This document shows, piece by piece, positions 21,326-33,033 of a DNA stretch of 64,000 nt (the first letter of the stretch is position 1; the number at the start of each line of letters is the position of its first letter). Origin of the DNA: Pseudocercospora fijiensis CIRAD86. Taxonomy: Eukaryota; Ascomycota; Dothideomycetes; Mycosphaerellales; Mycosphaerellaceae. Made by a program: the position numbers and the translations under genes. The notes below the pieces were generated by a model. That model saw nothing but the letters and a program-made list of their open reading frames with translations. It searched no databases and was not told the origin of the DNA. Location of the stretch: contig NW_006921539.1 in the NCBI RefSeq assembly GCF_000340215.1, positions 2,880,056-2,944,055 on the forward strand, written 5' to 3'.

Positions 21326-22583
21326 GCGAGTTAAAGCACTAAAGCACTTACTATTTAGCGAGTTGTCTTTACTCCCTATTCTAAAGAAGCCTTTTATAGA
21401 GCTTATAATAGACTTTATTATAGGTCTTCCCCTTACTAAGCGAAGAGGAAGCAAAGACGTCTTTAACGCTATACTAGTTATTATAGACTAATTTACTAAG
21501 GGTGCTCGCTATATTCCTGCTCGGAAGGATTAGACGGCTATTAATATAGCTAAAGCACTATAGAACAATATCTTCTGCAGCTATTAGGGGACCCCTAAAG
21601 GGATAGTCTCCGATAGGGGCTCGACATTTATATCGCACTATTAGAGCGAATTATACCTATAGCTAAGACTGAAGCATCGACTGTTAATAGCCTTCTATCT
21701 ACAGACTAACGGTCAAATAGAGAGGCAAAATGCTACGCTATAGTAGTACCTACGTAGCTACATTAATAAGGACTCTAATAGATAGGTTGACCTCTTATAA
21801 CTAGCTAAATTCGTATACAATAATAGTGTCTACTTATTAATTAAGGTTTCACTATATATAGCCATAATAGGTTAGAACGCTGCTATACTACAAGACCCCC
21901 TATCGCTCGAGGCCGAGCGTAAGGAAAGGGAAGCGCGTTAAGTACCCGAAACACTAGCGGCTATTAAGAAGGTTTAGAAGATGCGAGAAATCTATACTAA
22001 GATAGCCGAGAAGTTAACAAAGGCTTAAGAGTACTAAAAGACCTACTGCGACAAGCACTATACGCTAATAACCTTCAAACAAGGCGATATAGTTATACTA
22101 AGTACTAAGAACCTCCGTATCCGTAAGCACCTATTACCTAACGGCAAAATAAGGCCTAAGCTCGTACTAAGATACATTAGTCTATTCCGCATTCGAGAAG
22201 TTAAGGGCTCCTCCGTATAGGCCTATTAGTTATAGCTTCCTCCCTATTATACTATCTATAATACCTTCTATGTATCCCTCCTTAAGCTATATTACCTACG
22301 CGAGGGGGATGAAGCCCCTACTAAATACGAAGACATACTAGCGGATAGTAAAGAGCTATAGTCTATAGAACGTATTCTAAAGCACCGGACTAGGCAAGGC
22401 AAGAAGGAGTACCTATTAAGATAGCAAGGCTATTTACCTAAATAGGACTTATAGGAAGCTAAAGGTTCCTTTAAGGACATAACTAAGTTAATAGATAAGT
22501 ATTAGACTAGTATAAAGAACAAGAAGAAGGCTAAGGGCCTATAATGTCGCCTAGGAATAATACTACCCCCGGGGTGCTATTAA
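21326..22583 (+). pseudogene. Ty3/gypsy pol remnant, 3' part: integrase core and C-terminus
   Basis: Continues the pol frame interrupted at 11,385. Integrase DDE core: NAILVII.xFTKGARYIPA (first acidic residue lost in the mutated codons), ISDRGSTFIS (second Asp; S-D-R-G is diagnostic), then LLIAFYLxTNGQIERxNATL where the catalytic Glu is preserved. A C-terminal KQGDIVIL..NLRI..H.LPNGK and LRYISLFRI region follows. The stop TAA is at 22,581. A chromodomain is possible at the end but not convincing. Confidence 0.82.
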
Positions 22584-23869
22584 GCTAACTAATTAGAGGT
22601 AAGCAATTGTTAGTAAAGGATAACAAGACTATACTACGATAACGGATGCGTACCGAGCGCTAACAAACGCGCTATAACTATTAACTAATCGACTGCTCTT
22701 TCGAAGATTCTACCTCTTTACTAATGCGCCCTATAGGTCCCCCTCTTGTTCTTTATTCTATCGAGGCCTCGAGACCTAAGCGTTCGATAAGGGCGATATA
22801 CGCGCGCGTGCGAATAGCGGTAATAAAGGTAATAGTGTCGCGCTACAAGCTAGCAGTGCGCCGGCGGCTAACGCGGCTATATTAGTAACGGTATTACGGA
22901 GTATATTATTAGTTAAAGAAGGAAATCGAAAAGCAAGGTAAAGTTAGCGCTAAGACAACTAGCGCCGCTATTATTAACATTACTTGCTATTATTACTACG
23001 CCTACGGATATAACCTTACCTATACTACGAGCCTAAGGCACTTTTAATTAAAACTTTAATTAAAACTTTGAGGCTAAGTTAAAACTTTAAGCCGCCTAAA
23101 AGATTAAGCGACTAATAGACTAACTAAGGGCAAAACTATAGAGCTAAGCTAGCTAGGGTCGATCTTGCGGACAATAGGTTACTCCTCGATCTTTCTAACC
23201 CTTTAAGCGAGGCGAACCTTAACTACTGTACTTATAATAGCCTTTACCTATAGAAACTAGACAAGCTGTATTTTTTCTAAAAAGTAAATAATAGCCCTCG
23301 TAACAATAAGAACAAACCCTCGGAAGCGGACAACCCTCGGAAGCGGACATTACTAGGTCTTTTAAGAGTAGACGCAAAGAACTCGATACGATATTACTTA
23401 GAACGGAGGTAGTGCTGCAATACCTCGTACGTCTACCTATTATAGTAGGGAAGACGCGCTCGTATTGTAATTAGTCGAAGGCCTTTAATTCTTATAGATA
23501 TATATTACTTTATAGTTTATTGTCTATAGAGATAGCGCAGTTAGAGTTGTATATTATATTGTTTAGAGGTAAGGTTTAACATAGTTACATAATCAGGTAG
23601 TTAAGTATTTAATTTAGCGCGGGCTAAGCAGCTTATTAGACTTGCTAAGTTAGCGGTAATAGAGGTCGTAGACTATAGATAGGCTACGAGGGCGCGGCCT
23701 TTAGAAGGGAAGCGTATATTAGGGCTAAAGAGGCTATATGTAATTAGTATGTAACTAGGCTAAGTAAAGCTAGGGTCTTAGTGCCTTAGGCAGGGCTTAG
23801 CGCTTAGCAATAGGCTAACTTGCCTACCTTCCTCCCTCTCCTCCTAGCTCCTTATCGAATACTACCTAT
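22584..23869. other. RIP-mutated spacer between the gypsy and MULE remnants
   Basis: No gene is recognised. A short tandem of TTAATTAAAACTT lies at about 23,043-23,090, and two copies of ACCCTCGGAAGCGGACA at 23,313-23,350. The 3' LTR of the gypsy element is expected in the first part but could not be matched to a 5' copy. Confidence 0.4.
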
Positions 23870-25310
23870 ACCTACTACTACCCTATCTACCTGCTAATAT
23901 ACCCTTCTTACACTAGCATCTATAGCAAGATATACTCGCTCGAGTACGTAAAGAATGCGGCGAATTTGGATAGGTTAAGGACGACGACAATAGCGGCTAG
24001 ACTAATAGCCCTTTAACTAACTAGTTTATAAAGCTGTTTGTCTATACTATTTACAGTTAAACCGAGGCCGAGTTTAATAACAACGTTATTAAATTAGACA
24101 ACGTCTATCCTATATTTAAGGCCTATCTCTATAAGAATTAGTAGCGCTATAAGTAACGAATAGTCGACTACTAGACTAACGAAGTACTATACTTTAGCTA
24201 TAAGACAACCTCTCGAGTCGAGTCCTACTATAGACGTATTAAACTCTAGCTTAACTACAGTAGTCGCTACGATATCTTTACGCTCTTCGAGGCACTAATT
24301 AAGTAGTAGAATAAGGGTTACGACCGCCGTTGCTACGTACTTGCTAAGAACCTAAAGCGCTATAATAAGGCAATCGTTAGGCTATTTTAGGCAAATGTCT
24401 CTTGCGTTATAAGCGACTATTGTCTTCTCGAAGTATAGTAGCTCTATATACGTGCTATAGCCCTTCTTAGGACTACGATTAACGACAATAGTAACGAGAT
24501 TAAGTATTTAGGCTTCTCGTATAGCTGCGTTTAATATACCTATAACGACTATCTTACTAAGACGCATAGCTATCCTTATAAGTACGAGATTATACGCCTT
24601 CTCGAGACAAGTAGAAGCCGTACGGTACTATTGCCTTCTTACTTCTATACTTACTAGTTTATCGACTTCTCGAAGCTCGTACGTTTACGAGAGCCTATAA
24701 TAGTATATAGCAACTATAAACCTATAACCGGCGGAGCGACACTATACTCGACAAAGCGTATAGTAATAGCTCGAGAATTAGACGACCTAAATAAGACTGT
24801 AGTTGCTAAGAAGCAGAAGATAGCGATAGTAAGGACTACGGACTTTATATTAGAACCTAGAGTCTTACTTACTTAGCTTCGTACGAGGGTTGCTAAGTAC
24901 TATAAGTATATAAAGAGCTAGTGCCGTACGTAGTAGTGCCCTTGCTAGAAGGCTAACCGTCTATATAGACCTACCTACTACCCTTAAGGCTTCGAGTGCT
25001 ATAATCTACGTTAAGAAGCACTTCCGGTTAAACTATAACCTTCTTAACCTCCCTCCGAGGTAGACCTTCTATAGTAAGAACTAAATAAGCTTCGAGCGCG
25101 TAAAGAATAGCGCAATTAGCAATAGTAGGCGGCGTTATTAGAATAGTAATAACGATAGGCTACTTAGCAATACTACTAGTACTAGTAATAACAATAATAG
25201 CCGCTTATATAGCTAATAGGACGGCTACTTTACTACTAGGTACTATAGTAATAGCACTATTAGTTTACTTAGTAGCAGTATTATATATAGCAGTAGGCTA
25301 GTTAGCAATA
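23870..25310 (+). pseudogene. MULE-type transposase remnant, C-terminal part
   Basis: Read with TAG/TAA as Gln or Trp, the plus strand gives TEAEFNNNVIKLDNVYPIF followed by AYLYKN and, a little further on, TTSRVESYYRRIKLxLN and DIFTLFEALI. This pattern (T-E-x-E-F, then TSRVE..H..LK..L) is typical of fungal Mutator-like transposases with MULE/FAR1-type DDE domains. A Cys-rich segment at about 24,930-25,020 (CRT..CPC, then GFECY) may be a zinc motif. A Gln/Asn-rich, low-complexity tail follows at 25,080-25,310. The N-terminal half, with the first catalytic Asp, is not seen. Confidence 0.6.
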
Positions 25311-25449
25311 GAGGGATTAGTATAAGCTAGTATATATAGTATTACGTAGTTATAAGGCCGCAGGTCGTAACCCGCTTAGATCTAAGTAGATAGCAACTAA
25401 TAACACCTTGAATTTTGCTATACTACTAATTTGCTAACAATCTTTGGCT

Positions 25450-26573
25450 TTATAGCTAGCGGCAGTATAGTTGCCCGGTCGGAGATGGTTGCGGGGATTA
25501 GATTATCGCTTCTACACGCGATTTTGTTAGGAACAGCGGATTCCATAATCCACTATATTGCTAGGGCTCGGGCGGGCAGCTGGGGCTCGGTATAAGTGCC
25601 AGGAAAGCCTCTTGTGTCAGCTGCATCTTCGCGTAAGAGATGAAACGTCCCCACAGTCTTCGGATCCAGACCATTCCTCCGCTCCAGAATGTGTCACGTT
25701 GGGTCCCGTGTAAGAACTAAGCATGACCGGAGTTGTCCTCCGACCTCGCGGAGCTGTACAAGACATCAGACCTGCCCTGCATACAGTATAAGAGAGCTTG
25801 GACCCTGCATACAGATTAGGAAATCTTGTTGTAGAGGACTTGTCCCAAGACCCAAGTCCCAAGGGTCCAAAGTCCTGGTTGCTCACAGCTTGCCAGACCC
25901 AAATACCCTATCGTGATTGTAGGATTCGCGGCGTTCCTATTCCGGCGCCTGTTTCCCGCTTGTCTGGGTCTGTGTCCTGATCCGCCACGTTCCATGAACC
26001 AAGATCAGTGATGCATGACGATCCCACGAGCTCTTCTGTGCTCTGCAGTCGACATGAAGGATCTTGGCACATGCATGGAGGAGTTGAAGTATTGAATCCG
26101 TGAATGTCACAGAATATGTAGAGTACAGTAGCTGTCATGTCTTATTGAGTCAAGATCTGCTGTGGGAAAGTACAGTACAGTACAGCTTTGACTTTTAGGG
26201 TTTTGACACGCGAGACGCGAGACGCGTGAGGCTTTTCCGGCTTTCGAGGGATGAAACTGAAACCTGCATGCGAGAGCTGAACTCGAATAGTGTGTCATTG
26301 AGGATGGTGGGCAGCTCACGTACAATCAGCATTCGAAAGCATCCACGCAAACTCAGCTCTCCAGTTTTATGTTGGAGGAACGCGATGAATATTCGAATGT
26401 TGTCTGTCCTGTGACAGATAATTAAATTGCTGCAGTGTTTCAGGAAGCATCGTTGCTTGATCAATATCGTCCTTCTATGGCGAGTGGTCTCCTCATCTCG
26501 AGCCTCGTCATCAATCGTACATTTCGAGCCAGGATGCTCAATCGAGCCAGTCCAATGGCTTGAATCATCCAAG
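25450..26573. other. Transition from RIP-mutated repeats to unmutated DNA; no gene seen
   Basis: CA/TG dinucleotides return abruptly at about 25,450-25,560. Short frames on both strands overlap each other and lack convincing coding signal. This is the 3' flank of the following minus-strand gene. Confidence 0.5.
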
Positions 26574-27459
26574 TCACGGCGACGTGACATATACTTTCAT
26601 ATCTTCCAAAAAGATCGCTCTCCCAACGCCCTGCCAGAAAATCAAATCATAAATTTCGTTAATTTATTTCGCACCAAAGAACCCAGCTTGCTACATCACT
26701 CTTTAGTATTTGTATTGGTAGCCGAATGGTTACTTCACTCACCAAACACATCTCGCATGCATCACCAGCTTCACCACCAAGCACATAGCCATTGCAATTT
26801 CGTGCGGCGAAGTAGTAGCATCGTTGGCAGCTCAGCTCACCGATCGACGGTTGACGTTCAATTTTGCGTGTTGGCTGTGGTTTTGGTGGCGATGCTGCGG
26901 TGGTCACGGGTGGTGCTTGTCCAGGAATTGCCGGCAAAGGTCGCTTCGCATATGTGCTCACTGCTCGTGGAGGAGGGAAGCTCGTTTGGATCTTAGGTAG
27001 TGAGGGACGTCGCACTTCTTGTGTTTGGACTTGTTGTTCTGGCGACGCCAGCGGTTGAGGCGACTGGGTGGGAGGTGATGGATGTGAACGAGAAGGGGGT
27101 AGTCTCTGGAGTGATACAGCTGTCGAGGGTCGCTCTAGCTCGTCGCCGCGTTGGTCCACTTGAGGATATGTCCGCCTGTGCAAGATGGTGCCTAGTCTAA
27201 ATCTTTTCGGACTCAAAAGGAAGGATTTCTTGCTGCGAATGCTTTGTGTGTCGCTGGCACACTCCTCTAATGCTGGTGATAGTGGTCTCGCGCCGTGGAA
27301 TGCGGTTCGCAGGTCGTAGGTTGATGCAGTGCTGTTGGTCGAGATGCTGCTAGTCGACGAGTGTGTACTTGGGGTGAGAGGCGGTATATCTCTGAACAGG
27401 TTGTCCAGATAGGCAGGCCTTTGGCCCAGCGCCGATGATCGTGGCAAGGTCATGGTCAT
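26574..27459 (-). CDS. Fungal hypothetical protein with a C-terminal Cys-rich (C-x2-C...G-D-A-C-x2-C) motif
   Basis: Start ATG 27,459 (MTMTLPRSS); the frame extends upstream only with non-ATG codons. Exon 1 is 27,459-26,743, the intron 26,742-26,631 (GTGAGT..GGCAG) and exon 2 is 26,630-26,574, giving 257 aa. Exon 2 is tentative. Most of the protein is Ser/Pro-rich and disordered (PPLTPSTHSSTSS; many SP/TP). The C-terminus has CQRCYYFAARNCNGYV..GG..GDACEMC, four or five Cys likely to bind zinc. The family appears to be an uncharacterised fungal one. I cannot name a function. Confidence 0.6.
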
Positions 27460-29720
27460 GTTCGGAGTCTGACAAGGCCAGATGTCGAGCGATACTTCCA
27501 CAATCCTCAAGGCTCTGCCACGGGCTGGCCAAGGCAGACGGATGAACGAGCGGGCGTTTCAGGTGTGGAGGAGACAGTCAAGTCGTGGTGTGATGCAGAG
27601 TGTTGCAAGAAGAGAGCGGATATTGTTCAAGCGGTGGGTGGACCTTTCCTGGCAAGTTGCGAGCGAAAGGCAGCAGCAGTGTTGACGAAGAGAGAGACGG
27701 GCGGGCCACAAGAGGACGTGCTGGAGGTACAGGATCCTACAAGAGGCAGAGGCAGGGAAAGGACTGCTCCTTTCCTGTTCGTTGCTCGTGCTAAGCTCCA
27801 TGGACGTGTCTTAGCTCTCCGCGCCGCAACTCAAAAGGTCTTACGGGTTGTCACAACGCTCGATGTAGGCTCGCTGAGACTGGCTGGGATCGCCAGTCGC
27901 TTTGACTCATAAAGCATGCCGAGGATTTTGCAGCAGATGGCGCTATTCTACTTGGGCCGTCGGCACGGCGGCCATGATGGTCACCGAAGCTCCTGCCAGC
28001 ATATTCGGGGGTGCTGAAGCAAGTGGGCAGCGATGGCCTGTGTCACTCTGGTGAATCTGGTGCCCGTGTTGTTGGCAGTTGGCAGTTGGCAATTGGCAGT
28101 AGTTTGGGTGGTGCTGGCTGGCAGATCAGCATGTCCCACGGGCTCCGAGCATGGGTATACCGTGTACTGTACTCTCGAACTAGCACACGGCTTCTACCCG
28201 CGTCCTGCAGGGGCAGTTCCGCGTCAGAAAATAGTTCACGCTGGTATAACCTACGAGGCACAACACGCTGAGCGGCACCGCAGCGCAGCGCAGCAGTTGG
28301 GGATCTTTTATTCTCCGATTCCATACCGCAAGGCCGCCGATGACTTCGGCTTTGGTGAAAGGAGCTTGGCTGTCGAAGAGTGTGATGACAATAATAATGG
28401 GCGTGGGTGTGGGCGTGGGCGTAGGCAGGCGCAGATTCAAGGTTGGACTCTGGAGGTTGAAACCGTGGACAGCCGTCGAGGAGAGACTCTGTCACTCTGG
28501 CTTTCGCGCCCTGGTCAAGCACCGCTACTACATTAGTAATGATTCCCTCGGGAGTCACATCTGTCATCGGCCTTGGGAGCGGCGGATCACGCGTCAAGAG
28601 ACTCGGGGTGCCTGTCGCGGGCCGATCATGGGCAGAGCCGAATGCGCAGGCCGGCATGACAGCTGAGTGCCGGCACCGCCGCCAGCTCGCACTGCAGCTT
28701 CATCACTTGCATCCACCGAGTCGCTCCTTCTCCTCCGCCACACTATTCTTAGCGAGCCACCTCTGCCCATGATCCTTCCATCCACCGGGAAACAACCCCG
28801 GCGTTGGAGGGCAAGATAGATGCACGACACAGCATGAACAGCCAAAAGCATTGCTGCCCAAAAGCCCCAGCGCAGCCCGCAGAGTTTCGCATTGCATACC
28901 ACTTCGACCTTCGCGCTGGCTCTTCCTGGCTAATGATTATTGTACAATAACACCTTGATGGGCCCCTCACGACTTGCTTATATAGCATCTCACTGATCAT
29001 CAAGACCACCAACCGGTGCCAACTACCTTTGCACCTGCAGTTGCTGACACGCTTGAGAGTTTGGACGTTTTCGTGTGGTTGGATTGGCAATGACTCGACA
29101 TCCCGTATGATGATGCATCGATCACTGACGACAACCAGGTTGGACCGATCATACAAGAGGTCAGCGCCGCCCACTGCCACCACGCTCCGCTCTCCTAATA
29201 ACAGCCTCCTCCACAGCTGCACTTCCAAATTCCTTCCGCTCACTCTTGTCAGCTGATAACGATGCAGAATCCGAACACCTTGGCAACAACGATCGTACAC
29301 TCCGCTCAATTTCGCTGTCCAAGAGAAAGAAGTCATAATACTACCATCCGAGCCTTGTCTCTCATCACACCACGCACATCAGAGTGTATACATCGAAGAT
29401 TCTCAATCACCTCTACTACATTCACACTTTCTCACTTCATCGAACATCAACAGCAATGCAGCGCAGCGCAGCGCAGTGCAGCATCGACAATCGCAATCAA
29501 AATAGCACCAGGGTATCACTCATGCCTCCCACCCCAGAATCACAACCAGTCAACGCCATGCCCAACCTTCCCCGCCCCCGTCATCCCATTTTTTGCTGTT
29601 CCCTGTTTTTGCAAGTACCGTTCGTTCGTTGTATCATCAGATTCCCGCTTCCCACCGTTCCCACATCCGCTTACCCACAGAAAATGCCCATCAACATCTT
29701 ACGCAACAAGATTGTGCCTT
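27460..29720. other. Intergenic region, no supported gene
   Basis: Overlapping frames on both strands look like chance ORFs in GC-rich DNA. Short repeats are present: GTTGGCAGTTGGCA near 28,072, GGGCGTGGGTGTGGGCGTGG near 28,398, and GCAGCGCAGCGCAGCGCAGT near 29,459. It holds the promoter of the 26.6-kb gene and the 3' flank of the zinc-finger gene. Confidence 0.45.
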
Positions 29721-32700
29721 TCATGCTGCGCGCGTGCTCATCTCTGGACTCCCAGGTAAGAGCAGCTGCACACAACGGTTCATCATGTCACTCGCCTCAT
29801 GCAAAAGCTCCCATCGAGGTTGTCGAAAACACTCGCGCATCAAAATAAGCAGACCCAAACAGGAACTGCGGTCTGGCAGACCTTCAAGATCATCCGGACT
29901 CGCGATGCCACCAACACGGATCAAATAACGTTGCAGATCGCGGATCTGTTCATCGCGTGCTGTCAGCGTGAAATTGGCAGTACCGACTGGCCCGTCGAGT
30001 GCATAGCCATATGACCAGACAATCATGCACGCGAAATAGAGAACGTATGGTCGATTCAGCAAGTAGTCGTCTCTGGCACTGTACTTGAACGTCGGCGGTG
30101 GCGAAGATGGTGCGTTGTCATTCTTCTCCAGAGCCTCCTGGGGTACCAGAACTTCGCACAAGAATCGCAGCGCGTAGAATGTCGCATCTCGTGCCCTTGC
30201 ACTTGGCGCCCATTGCTCACGCATGCGACGCTGCACTGCTGCCCGATCCGACTCGGTCACCACTCGTCCAAGCGCACGGTCGGAGCCTGCGAACACTTCG
30301 CAGTCCACGATGTCGACATGCATGGCCATGTGCGCTAGGCTGTGCAAGCAGGTCCGCGACTCGAACACATTATCGCGGTGATCCGCATGGCACGTGGACT
30401 TGTTGGTCTGTGCGTTGTACACTTGCAGCCAGACATCATTTCTAGACAAGCTATCGTCGAAATCCCGCCGCCAGAAGTCAAATGCACGAGTGAGAGGAGA
30501 GCGCCAGCGTGTGGCACTGCCGAGCGTGCTCGACGCACCCAGCGATGATACCTGCAGGTCTCGTTGGTTCATGTGCCAGCTGACGTTCAACAGCCCTGCC
30601 ATAAGGATGACACGCCCAAAGACATTGGTTCGAACCTTCTGGCCGTTGAGTGTTTTCTTGAGCCCTTCGAGGAAGCTCGTTGGCTTGAACCCGTTCGCAG
30701 CAAGGCTCGCCTCCACCCGCTGCACTTCGGCACTGCTCGTAGCCGCCCACAAGGCCTCGTCGCACGGGAGAGGCAGGCGAAGATCGTGCGGCGACATGAC
30801 AGCCGAGTGTCCGAAGAGCGTCGCATGCGTCGAGTCAATGATGAATGCGGCAAACGCAACGCGCCTTGTAGCTTCAGCCGTGATCCAACGGTTCCAAAAC
30901 GCGTCGGGTGTGTTTTGACCGCTTGTGTTGATGCTGCCCTCTGGTCCAGGTGGCGTTCGAGTTGGGTCGGAGGTGCCCGCTGGAGTGTCGTTGGCGCTGC
31001 GACCGATCAGTGATGATCCTCGTCGCATCACCGTCAGGGTCGTGGCGTGATGGATATGTGCTCTTTCGTGCAGTGCGCGAGTGCTGTACATCTTTTCGAA
31101 CAATTCTAGCAGAAGCATGGTCTGGAAAGTCCACAATTTCGCGGTAGGTCGAAACTCTGGATCTCTAAAGACTTCCCATCGGATGTGGTAAGCGGCAAAG
31201 AATGCCAGCTCAGCACAATTCTTAATCTGGTCAGGAGAGTGCGTTCTCTCCAGACAGCATGCGCCCAGACACATCATTGAAAGGAGAAGAGCGTCGGGAC
31301 AGGTTTCTGGATTGAAGGTCGGACGGTGAAGGATGGGCATCTGTTGGTGGATGTGTATCCAGTAGCTGGTGATGTATGTTCGCAACATATTAACGCTTAG
31401 AGGATGATTTGGTTCGTTTGTATCACCAGACATGATGTCTTCCTTGACTTTCCGGCCTGGCATCTTCTCAATGTCCTCAAAAGAGCGAACCATATTGATC
31501 ATGCGATTCTGCTTGTGCTCGGTGATGATGCTTTCCCTCAAGCTTAAGTCCATGCTGGGTACGGTGGGCGAATGGGTGTCCCAGGCTTGTGGAGTATCTG
31601 TTTGTGGTTCTTCCGGCTTGCCTTCAGCCTCAAGCTGAGCAACCGGTATGTTGGGCATTTGCAGGCCAAACGTAGTTTCCCGGGGCGGTGACGGGACATC
31701 CAAGACCATTCCATTGCTCTCCAGTAATTGATTGAATAGCGCATCGTCCAGGGTTAGAGCGGACTGTGGCGATCGATTGAAACCCTCGTTACCGAACACA
31801 GGCATGGCATATCCAGCCGCGTACTGGTCCAGGATGTTGAATTCACCCATGACACTGCCAGCAGCGCGCGAGGTCGTCATTCCAAATTGATCTTGCGAGT
31901 TCAGTGACGGCGGCGACATGGCACTGGATCTATTCGTGTAGGGTGGCGGCATTCCGAACGGTGGCAGTGCTGGAATCGATCCGTAGTTATTTTGGTTCGG
32001 TTGTCGATAGTCCTGGCCTGGAGGTGGATAGCTTTGCTGGCCGTACATGTTATTGGCCGGTTGCTGCGATGCTTGTGACGGATGTATCGCAATCTGAGTC
32101 ATGGATTGTGGGTTGTAACTGCTTCCCATTGACGTCGGTCGATTATTGAGCTGTCCTTCGATACTATACCGTCGATTCGCGATTGGTGTCGGGGTTGGAG
32201 GAGCCATGCTGCCGTGCGCAGTGCCGTACGAATTCTGGTAAGCGTTATACGCGTTACCAAGAGATAACGAGGGGTCTACGGAAGCATCATTCGGTTGAAG
32301 CGAGGGCAGCTCAGATATATGCTGACTCTGCTGCTGGGCATGATTTGGGTACTGCTGGTCTCCGGCAGTCGCATATGGTTGTACGGCATGGCCCGGTGGT
32401 GGCATATATGAGTCGGGCTGCGTTGGCTGGGATACATGCGACGAATCGTTGGGCGATGAAGAAATGTTGGTCGTTGCTCCCGACGTTGCAGACTCGGAGC
32501 GTCGAGTTGCGTGTTGGCCGGCTTGCTGCCGTTGACTCTGCAAGAAGGCATCCTTGCGCTGGAGATGAGATCCCTTGGCCGTATGGCGCTCCTTGTGTCT
32601 TGCGCACAGATCGGCGCGCACGAAGCGCCGGTCACAGCCGGGGAAGTCGCAATGGTATATCTGCTTGGGCGTGTCTGTGCGGTGGTTAGCTGGGCTGCAT

Positions 32701-33033
32701 TCCCGGTGTGACGACATGCGAGCGCAGGTGGCACGAACGATTCAGTTGATGTCTATACAGATGCTCCGCGCGAGAGTACGACTTGCCGCAGTCTGGCTGC
32801 GGACACTCGTACTTCTTGTCGCTTGTCTTGATTATTCTGCGCTTCTTCTTGGGCTTGGTCTCGGGCACATGGACGAGCTCGTGGTCGGCGTCTTCCATCT
32901 GGACCACCTCATCGTTCTTGCTGCTACTGCTGCTGGTGTTGGCGGCCCGGTGGGTCAACGGCGCGGCTCCCACTGTCTCCGGCTTCGCCGCACGCATCGT
33001 TCTGATATCTCGGGCTGAGATTACGCCGGGCAT
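29721..33033 (-). CDS. C2H2 zinc-finger transcription factor with fungal-specific TF domain
   Basis: Nuclear DNA-binding regulator. Exon 1 is 33,033-32,739 and exon 2 is 32,674-29,721; the intron 32,738-32,675 (64 nt; GTTCGT..GCTAACC..CACAG) joins AAT-C^AC to give HQLNHTPKQIYHC. Total 1,082 aa. A basic KPKKKRRIIK stretch (about 59-68, likely NLS) precedes two C2H2 fingers (about 75-99, CPQPDC...HQLNH; about 106-130, CDFPGC...HKERH). A Gln/Pro/Ser-rich linker follows, then a fungal_trans (PF04082-like) region at about 520-800 (LRTYITSYWIHIHQQMPILH). This C2H2-plus-fungal_trans layout occurs in Klf1-like regulators; the target genes cannot be told. A nearby alternative ATG (MTSVV, about 33,190) is in another frame, so the 5' end is less certain. 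Confidence 0.88.

Noticed and set aside
28043..28657. Minus-strand 204-codon frame
   Set aside because: It overlaps other long frames in GC-rich DNA, contains His/Ala repeats from a GGGCGTGG-type tract, and has no recognisable content.
29384..29848. Plus-strand frame overlapping the 3' end of the zinc-finger gene
   Set aside because: Antisense overlap with a confident gene, repeat-derived composition, no domain.
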